Source: Bacillota bacterium (GTDB lineage: Bacteria; Bacillota; Clostridia; Christensenellales; CAG-138). Taken from it: a DNA stretch of 19,947 nt. Positions 14,525 to 19,947 of the stretch are shown one piece after another; the first letter of the stretch is position 1; each line of letters opens with the position of its first letter. Both the position numbers and the translations under genes were made by a program. Where the stretch lies: contig JAEWYO010000056.1 of the NCBI GenBank assembly GCA_023395595.1, forward strand, positions 1-19,947, read 5' to 3'. The notes beneath the pieces were generated by a model. The model made no database searches, was not told the origin of the DNA, and was given only the letters and a program-made list of their open reading frames with translations.

Positions 14525-17353
14525 ATGAAGAAACGACCGATCCGCATACGCAGAGGATTTGCGTTCACGCTTGCGCTGGCACTGTTTTTGATTGGGGTGC
14601 CGCTCTCTTCCGCGCCAGCGGATTCCGGCGTGCAGTTTATCCGCGTGCTGCTTTCGACGCAGGGCGTTTCTTCGATGAATGTTCCCGTCAAGGGCACCTA
14701 TACGCTCGCACAGACACAGCGGACGTTTACGGACGGTACGCTGACCTTTTCTGCCAGCGGCAGCACGGTGACGGTCAGCCACTCCACCGAAGGGCAGCTC
14801 TACTCCGGCAGCAACGCCACCATCGAGCGCACCAACCTCTCCCGCGACGCGGGGTATCTCACCATGAAAACAGCGGCGGGCACGCGAAACTACCTCGGCA
14901 ACGTACAGCTCAGCGCGAGCAGCGGCGTGCTCACGGTAGTCAACCGCGTGCCGCTTTCACACTATCTCTATGGCGTGGTCGGCTACGAGATGAGCAACGC
15001 TTTCCCGCTGGAAGCGCTCAAAGCGCAGTCTCTTGCGGCAAAAGGCTATGGCCTACTCAAAATTCGTCAAAGCGGAGCATATGACATCCTCGATACCGCG
15101 GACGATCAGGTCTACAAAGGCTACGATCCCGCAAGCCAGAACGTCATCGCCGCCGTGGACGCGACTATGAGCGACGTGCTGTATTACAACAACGTACCGC
15201 TTTTGTGCTATTATGCCGCAAGCAACGGCGGCTGGATGATTTTACCTTCGGATCGCTGGACAAGCCCGATCTACGACGGAGCCTACAACTACGGCGCGGA
15301 CCCCTATGACCTCATGAACCCGTCCTCGCCGGTAGAAAAGGTGTTTGTTTCCGATATCTACAGTGATCGCGCAATGGGCACCGCGGCGTTTGCGTTCATC
15401 GATTCGCGCCTGATGGCGGCGGTTGCCGCGCGCGGTGTGATCCCGAAAAACTACACGTTCGGCGGGGTGCAGTCCATCGACAGCGTCACCTCCTCCGGTA
15501 CGGCGGGCTATGCGGACGATCTCAACCACCTGAACATCAGTTTGACGGCAACGGTTCGCGCGAACATGCTCGAATCCCTGATTCCAACCCCAACGCCGAC
15601 CTTTGCGCCAACACCAAGCCCGACGCCGACGTTTGCGCCGACGCCGAGCCCCACGCCCACGATGTCGCCTTCTCCGTCGCCGACACCCTTGCCGGAAGGG
15701 GTAACACCTTCGCCGACACCGACTCCGCTGCCGGACGGAGAAACGCCGACACCGACACCGACGCTGGAGCCAACGCCGAGCCCGACGCCGACATTTGAAC
15801 CAACGCCGAGCCCGACACCGGAGTTTGATCCGACCCCCTCGCCGACACCCGCCATTGAAACGGTGAAGACGAGTCAGGTGAGCATCAACTTCACGTTTGC
15901 GGACATGGTCACGGCGGGGCTGTATCCCTCCACTGTGCTCAAGATTTTCTATGCCACACCGACCAACGGTGGCTGGTATCTGCTCCACGCGCGCTATGGC
16001 CACGGCGTTGGCATGAGTCAGCGCGGCGCGCAGTATATGGCAAACATCGGCAAGACGTATCGCGATATCCTCGCCTTCTATTATCCTGGCGCGACCCTGG
16101 GTACGATGGCATATGTGTTCCCCGAAACCGTCGGGGCAACGCAGCCCTCCTCTGCGCAGACATCCGCCTCGACGGGCGTGATCACCGGCTCGGTCAATGT
16201 CCGCTCCAAGGCATCCACCAGCGGCAGCATCCTAGAAACCCTAACGAAGGACACGCAGGTGTCGCTGCTTGGTATGACGGGCGAGTGGTATTATGCCACC
16301 ACGCCGAGCGGAAACACGGGCTATATCCGCTATGACTATGTTTCGCTGACCGGCGCTTCACTGATTGCGGTCGGCAAGGTTTCCGCCAGCGCTGTCAATT
16401 TCCGCACAGGTCCCGCAACGAGCTATTCCGCCGTCGGCAAGCTCTCGCAGGACACGCAGGTCGGCATTTACGGCATGGTTGGCGGCTGGTACAAGATCAA
16501 AGCCCTGTCTACCGGACAGGATGGCTTTATCAGCAAGGATTACATCATCATCACGCAGGCGGTTGCGGACGGCACGGGCACCGTGTCAACACCGACAGCA
16601 ACGCCGATCCCGACCGCGGCGGACGGCACGACGCCTGCGCCAACCGCGATCCCGACCGAGACCCCACTGCCGACACCGACGCCAACGCCAACCCCGCTGC
16701 CCACGCCGACGCTTGCGCCGGAGCTTGCCGCAGCAGGCAAAATCAATGCGGCGGGTGTGAATATTCGCGCAGGTGCGGGCACCTCCACCAAGAGCTATGG
16801 CAGACTGCTCAAGAATACGGCGCTTGACGTGTATGAAAAGGTTGGCGCGTGGTATCATGTTCGTGTAAGCGCGACAGGGTTGGAAGGCTATGTCTACGCC
16901 AAGTATGTCAGCCTCACGCAGCTGCTCAACACCAACAGCGCCGGCACTTCGTCCAGCGCGGGCTATATGAACACCTCCGGCGTGGTGCTGCGTTCCGGAC
17001 CGGACACACGCTACAACAGCCTAGGCAAGCTCAAGCGTAATACGACGGTCAAGGTCGTGGGTTCCTTTGGCGGCTGGTATCAAATTGAGGTGCCTTCCGC
17101 AAAGCTCACCGGCTACACGCTGGCGAAGTACGTCACACTCACCAGTACGGTCAAGACCGACACCACCAACGGCGTGGTGACGGGAAACCTGAACCTTCGT
17201 GCGCAGGCATCGTCCGGTTCGTCGTCAAAGATTTTGCTCACGATGCCGAAAGGCTCGGTGGTCACGGTCTATTCCACCGTGAACGGCTGGTGCTATGTAG
17301 ACTATCAAGGCACAAAGGGCTATTGCTCCGCGGCATATCTCACGCTTGGCTAA
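14525..17353 (+). CDS. SpoIID/LytB-domain protein with Pro/Thr linkers and five SH3 domains
   Basis: A 942-residue secreted or wall-associated protein. A signal peptide (basic start, hydrophobic 12-27, likely cleavage after APA at 32) leads into a SpoIID domain. This has LSHYLYGVVGYEM (E155, the residue equivalent to the catalytic Glu of SpoIID lytic transglycosylases), ALKAQSLAAKGYGL, a QVYKGY segment and, at 492-499, GHGVGMSQ with RGAQYMA. A Pro/Thr/Ser linker at about 354-443 interrupts the domain before GHGVGMSQ. SH3b repeats follow at about 549-605, 615-680, 737-800, 813-875 and 882-942, with a second Pro/Thr linker at 689-736. Typical SpoIID is about 340 residues, so this is a large variant. 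The ATG at 14525 is chosen for the signal peptide; its ribosome binding site is an odd GGGGGG only 3 bases away. The next gene begins on the base after its stop. Confidence 0.92.
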   Translation: MKKRPIRIRRGFAFTLALALFLIGVPLSSAPADSGVQFIRVLLSTQGVSSMNVPVKGTYTLAQTQRTFTDGTLTFSASGSTVTVSHSTEGQLYSGSNATIERTNLSRDAGYLTMKTAAGTRNYLGNVQLSASSGVLTVVNRVPLSHYLYGVVGYEMSNAFPLEALKAQSLAAKGYGLLKIRQSGAYDILDTADDQVYKGYDPASQNVIAAVDATMSDVLYYNNVPLLCYYAASNGGWMILPSDRWTSPIYDGAYNYGADPYDLMNPSSPVEKVFVSDIYSDRAMGTAAFAFIDSRLMAAVAARGVIPKNYTFGGVQSIDSVTSSGTAGYADDLNHLNISLTATVRANMLESLIPTPTPTFAPTPSPTPTFAPTPSPTPTMSPSPSPTPLPEGVTPSPTPTPLPDGETPTPTPTLEPTPSPTPTFEPTPSPTPEFDPTPSPTPAIETVKTSQVSINFTFADMVTAGLYPSTVLKIFYATPTNGGWYLLHARYGHGVGMSQRGAQYMANIGKTYRDILAFYYPGATLGTMAYVFPETVGATQPSSAQTSASTGVITGSVNVRSKASTSGSILETLTKDTQVSLLGMTGEWYYATTPSGNTGYIRYDYVSLTGASLIAVGKVSASAVNFRTGPATSYSAVGKLSQDTQVGIYGMVGGWYKIKALSTGQDGFISKDYIIITQAVADGTGTVSTPTATPIPTAADGTTPAPTAIPTETPLPTPTPTPTPLPTPTLAPELAAAGKINAAGVNIRAGAGTSTKSYGRLLKNTALDVYEKVGAWYHVRVSATGLEGYVYAKYVSLTQLLNTNSAGTSSSAGYMNTSGVVLRSGPDTRYNSLGKLKRNTTVKVVGSFGGWYQIEVPSAKLTGYTLAKYVTLTSTVKTDTTNGVVTGNLNLRAQASSGSSSKILLTMPKGSVVTVYSTVNGWCYVDYQGTKGYCSAAYLTLG

Positions 17354-18523
17354 ATGCAACACGCAACCCCGGCGCAGGAACATGCACCGGGGTTGCGAAA
17401 GGATTTGAATACCGGTTTGGATAAGAAACGCCTCAATCGCATATTTCTGCTTTCGGCTGCGGGCATCCTGCTCGTGCTCGGCGCGCTTGGCGTGCTGCGC
17501 GCGATGCGCCCCGTTGTGGACACCAGCCCTGTGGTTGTGGAGGAGGCGAAGGTGGAAACGGTTAACGTGGAGACGGTGGATGCCTCTCCTGCGCCGACCG
17601 CAGAGCCGGAGACCTATGAAGACACCGTTCTATTGCTGGTGAATCGTGCGCCGCTGATGACACTCTCGTCTGAACTCGCGGCAAAGCAGATGCTCTGGGA
17701 ATACTTAAGCAGTCTCGCCGTCGCGCCGGAAGGGGAGCGCTTCCTCTCCGCAAAGTTTGACTGCGAGCTGATTCTGGCACAGGCTGATCCGACCGTCAAA
17801 CCCATGGACGAGGGAACGGCGCTGAGCATGCTTTCGCAAAACCTCGCGCTGGTGCCGGTGGTTGTCACGACCCTGCGTACCGAAACGAGCGAAACACCTC
17901 CCGCCGTGAGCGAGACAACCGAACCCGCCCTGCCGAAAGGCGAGCGGATCATCACCCAACTTGGTACGGGCTCGCTCACACAGACAAGCATGCAGGCGGT
18001 CTATCGCGCGGGTGCGTTGCTCGAAACCGGCGCGCCGGAGACGAAGACGCTTCGCCTCGCACGCGAGACGATGATCCGCACGGGCACCTACACCAAGGCG
18101 AAGACCTCCGGCACGCCGGATCGCCTAGAGGGCGTAGAAGGCAAGAGCAAGGGAGACCTTAAGCTTGGCTACCCGATGCGCGGGCAGGTGGTGCACTATT
18201 TCGGCTATGTTGAAGGCAAGATGAATTACGGTCTGGAGATCAGCAACAGCGCGGGAACCAACATTGTCGCACCCGGAGAAGGCGTTGTGGTGTATTGCGG
18301 GGAACGCGGGGCATATGGCTTCGTCGTGGATATCGACCACGGCAACGGCTTTGTTTCGCGGCTGACGCACCTGAGCGACGTGCAAGTTGAGCTCAACCAG
18401 CGCGTGTTTATCGGCGACCCGGTCGGCAAGCTCGCGCCCGATGCGGACGGCGGCAAACCCGTGCTGCACTATGAGCTCCTCATCGACGGCATCCCGTACA
18501 ATCCGTTGTTTTATATCGGATAA
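17354..18523 (+). CDS. G5- and M23-domain membrane protein with degenerate peptidase site (SpoIIQ-like)
   Basis: A 389-residue protein with a transmembrane helix at about 29-48, an acidic Pro/Thr stretch, a G5 domain at about 168-245 (ALPKGERIITQLGTGS) and a C-terminal M23/LytM domain from about 272. Active M23 enzymes have HxxxD, a middle His and HxH. Here the first motif is N291-YGL-E295, the middle H339 is kept, and HxH is V370-L-H372, so two histidines and the aspartate are replaced. Zinc peptidase activity is therefore unlikely. SpoIIQ of B. subtilis is also a degenerate M23 protein, and in C. difficile spoIID and spoIIQ are adjacent, so a SpoIIQ-like role is plausible; the G5 domain is extra. 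The ATG abuts the previous stop and lacks a ribosome binding site. A TTG at 17417 with AAAGGA 13 bases upstream is an alternative start. Confidence 0.88.
   Translation: MQHATPAQEHAPGLRKDLNTGLDKKRLNRIFLLSAAGILLVLGALGVLRAMRPVVDTSPVVVEEAKVETVNVETVDASPAPTAEPETYEDTVLLLVNRAPLMTLSSELAAKQMLWEYLSSLAVAPEGERFLSAKFDCELILAQADPTVKPMDEGTALSMLSQNLALVPVVVTTLRTETSETPPAVSETTEPALPKGERIITQLGTGSLTQTSMQAVYRAGALLETGAPETKTLRLARETMIRTGTYTKAKTSGTPDRLEGVEGKSKGDLKLGYPMRGQVVHYFGYVEGKMNYGLEISNSAGTNIVAPGEGVVVYCGERGAYGFVVDIDHGNGFVSRLTHLSDVQVELNQRVFIGDPVGKLAPDADGGKPVLHYELLIDGIPYNPLFYIG
17362..17397 (+). other. Strong hairpin at the start of the M23 gene
   Basis: CGCAACCCCGG (17362-17372) is exactly complementary to CCGGGGTTGCG (17387-17397), an 11-bp GC-rich stem with a 14-base loop, starting 8 bases after the M23 ATG. 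No T-run follows, so it is not a standard terminator. It could be a processing or translation-control structure, or show that the true start is further downstream. Confidence 0.7.
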
Positions 18524-18529
18524 CGTTAT

Positions 18530-18565
18530 GAAAATAAAAACAGGATGGCACATGCCATCCTGTTT
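18530..18565. terminator. Bidirectional terminator between the M23 gene and sigH
   Basis: AAACAGGATGGC (18538-18549) is perfectly complementary to GCCATCCTGTTT (18554-18565) with a 4-base ACAT loop. The minus-strand side is followed by TTTATTTT, a good tail for sigH. The plus-strand tail (GCGTGTTTT) is poorer, but the stem alone is strong. Confidence 0.88.
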
Positions 18566-18598
18566 GCGTGTTTTGGGGTTAGTACGTGCTTGGAAGAG

Positions 18599-19213
18599 CT
18601 ATTCCATCTCTTTGAGTCGCGCTTCCAGCTTCTTTTTCACGCGCTGGATGGCGTTGTCCACACTCTTGCTTGTAATTTGCAGATGGTCTGCAATTTGCTG
18701 GTAGGAGTATCCGTAGAGATACAACCCCAGTGTATCGCGCTCCAGCTTGCTCAGCGAATGCTCGATGCTGTCGGCAACGGCGGCGTAGCTTTCGCGCCCG
18801 AGAAGCACTTCCTCCGGGTCGCTGATGCGCGTGCTGGTGAGCACATCGATCAGCGGGCGTTCGGTTTCGCTTTCATACACCGGGCGGTTGAAGGAGATAT
18901 AGGTGTTCAGCGGAACATGCTTTTTGCGCGTTGCCGCCTTGATTGCTGAGATGATCTGCCGTGTGATGCAGAGTTCGGCAAAGCCGCGAAAAGAGGAATT
19001 CCGGTCAAACTGATAGTCCACAACCGCCTTGTAAAGCCCGATCATGCCCTCCTGAATGATGTCCTCGCGATCCGCGCCAATCAGAAAATACGTGCGCGCT
19101 TTGCTGCGGACAATCTGCTTATAACGCGCATACAGCGCCTCCTCCGCCCGCGCGTCGCCCGCGCGGTGCAGAGAGAGCAGATCTTCGTCGCTCAGCGTTT
19201 CGTAATTCTTCAT
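18599..19213 (-). CDS. sigH: RNA polymerase sporulation sigma factor SigH
   Basis: A 204-residue sigma-70-family factor closely resembling Spo0H, which directs transition-phase and early sporulation transcription. Region 2 is the strongly conserved YFLIGADREDIIQEGMIGLY with FAELCITRQIISAIKAATR and KKHVPLN following. Region 4 at the C-terminus (YSYQQIADHLQITSKSVDNA) is a helix-turn-helix for -35 recognition. B. subtilis SigH is slightly longer (218 residues). A GAGG lies 4 bases before the ATG at 19213. It follows rlmB by 32 bases; in B. subtilis the order is rlmB, yacP, sigH, so the yacP (rae1) gene is missing between them here. It converges on the SpoIID/M23 pair. Confidence 0.96.
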   Translation of the reverse strand: MKNYETLSDEDLLSLHRAGDARAEEALYARYKQIVRSKARTYFLIGADREDIIQEGMIGLYKAVVDYQFDRNSSFRGFAELCITRQIISAIKAATRKKHVPLNTYISFNRPVYESETERPLIDVLTSTRISDPEEVLLGRESYAAVADSIEHSLSKLERDTLGLYLYGYSYQQIADHLQITSKSVDNAIQRVKKKLEARLKEME

Positions 19214-19245
19214 TCTACCTCGCTTCGTTTGTGCTTCGTTCGGCT

Positions 19246-19947
19246 TTATTCCGCTTTATCCTGCCGCTTTTTCTCAAACATCAGGATGCCGGCTGCAACG
19301 CCTGCGTTGAGCGAACCGATCTGGCCGTATTGCGGGATAGCCACGAGGAAGTCGCATTTTTCCGAAACAAGCTTGCTCAGCCCGTCGCCTTCACCGCCGA
19401 TGACCAGAGCGAGAGCGCCGTTGAGCCCCTGCTTGGTCATGTCCTGACCCTTCATGTCCGCGCCAGCAACCCAGAGTTTCGCGCGTTTGAGCTCGTCCAG
19501 CGCGGCGGGGATATTCACCACGCGCGCGATCTTGACGTGCTCGGTTGCGCCCGCGCTGGCCTTCACCGTCGCCGCCGTGACGGAAGCGCTCCTGCGCTTG
19601 CCGATGATGACGCCGTGCGCGCCCGCGCATTCCGCGCTGCGGATGATGGAGCCGAGGTTGTGCGGGTCGAGGATGCCGTCGAGCACGATCACAAACGGTT
19701 CTTCGTTCTTCTCGCGTGCAACGGCGAGGATGTCCGCAACGGTGCAGTATTCTACACCCGCGGCATATGCCACGATGCCCTGGTGGTTGCCCGGCTTGCC
19801 GCTGTGGCCAAAGGGCAGGGAAATTTCGTCCAGATGACGCTTATCCACCTCGCGGATGACAAGCTTGCGCTCGCGCGCGAGGCCGAGGATTTCGCGCAGC
19901 GAGCCATCCGGCTCGCCGACGACTTCGATGCGGTCGATGCTGCGCTC
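19246..19947 (-). CDS. rlmB: 23S rRNA (guanosine-2251-2'-O)-methyltransferase, TrmH family (5' truncated)
   Basis: The frame is open to the last base of the window, so the N-terminal tRNA/rRNA-recognition part is missing; 233 residues remain. The SPOUT catalytic domain is complete: LDGILDPHNLGSIIRSAECA with the catalytic Arg and Asn (motif 1), LVIGGEGDGLS (motif 2) and IPQYGQIGSLNAGVAAGILM (motif 3), which form the trefoil-knot S-adenosylmethionine site. It methylates the ribose of G2251 in the peptidyl-transferase P-loop of 23S rRNA in E. coli; RlmB and the similar TrmH-group enzymes are hard to tell apart from sequence alone, but adjacency to sigH is the Firmicutes rlmB context. It is the first gene of the rlmB-sigH unit as far as visible. 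Confidence 0.95.
   Translation of the reverse strand, partial: ERSIDRIEVVGEPDGSLREILGLARERKLVIREVDKRHLDEISLPFGHSGKPGNHQGIVAYAAGVEYCTVADILAVAREKNEEPFVIVLDGILDPHNLGSIIRSAECAGAHGVIIGKRRSASVTAATVKASAGATEHVKIARVVNIPAALDELKRAKLWVAGADMKGQDMTKQGLNGALALVIGGEGDGLSKLVSEKCDFLVAIPQYGQIGSLNAGVAAGILMFEKKRQDKAE

Noticed and set aside
14350..15084. Plus-strand frame overlapping the end of ispE and the start of the SpoIID gene
   Set aside because: The encoded protein is rich in Arg and His without domain pattern, and the same DNA encodes clear signal-peptide and SpoIID motifs in another frame.
15583..15858. Short tandem repeats resembling a CRISPR or minisatellite
   Set aside because: Repeats are in-frame Pro-Thr/Pro-Ser codons of the linker, with no regular spacer pattern; the same applies to 16589-16735.

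Overview
The window looks like the chromosome of a spore-forming, fairly GC-rich member of the Clostridia (Firmicutes). The evidence is a SigH gene directly behind rlmB, a threonyl-tRNA T-box leader, a ydaO-type cyclic-di-AMP riboswitch, a yycJ/rlmH pair, sigma-A-like promoters and Gly/Gly/Ala/Gly-rich Shine-Dalgarno sites. I cannot name the order from sequence alone; a Christensenellales- or Oscillospirales-like lineage is only a guess.

Layout. (1) 1-7015, nucleoside and small-molecule catabolism: two tandem nucleoside hydrolases (the first cut by the window edge), a convergent nucleoside phosphorylase, then a tightly packed plus-strand operon: ribokinase, flavodoxin-fold oxidoreductase, zinc alcohol dehydrogenase, M20 amidohydrolase and a COG1237-type metallo-beta-lactamase-fold protein. 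The hydrolases would release ribose, the ribokinase would phosphorylate it, and the phosphorylase would yield ribose-1-phosphate. The partners of the last four operon genes are unclear. (2) 7016-8390: a membrane-anchored SH3 protein with its own promoter and terminator, followed by an inverted-repeat element. (3) 8391-10738, minus strand: thrS with a complete T-box leader that carries two successive terminators. (4) 10807-11919, minus strand: dapB behind a cyclic-di-AMP riboswitch with a readable OFF-switch expression platform. (5) 11984-13298, minus strand: rlmH and yycJ. (6) 13544-18523, plus strand: ispE, a 942-residue SpoIID-domain protein with five SH3 domains, and a G5/M23 protein whose peptidase site is degenerate. 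(7) 18599-19947, minus strand: sigH and the 3' part of rlmB, converging on the previous group at a shared terminator.

The most interesting points are the cyclic-di-AMP riboswitch placed on dapB (diaminopimelate/lysine and hence peptidoglycan supply), the T-box leader with a duplicated terminator, the SpoIID domain split by a Pro/Thr linker and paired with a SpoIIQ-like inactive M23 protein, and the compact inverted-repeat element at 8172-8312. I found no tRNA, rRNA, CRISPR array, insertion sequence or prophage gene. No entirely new multi-gene system is evident.
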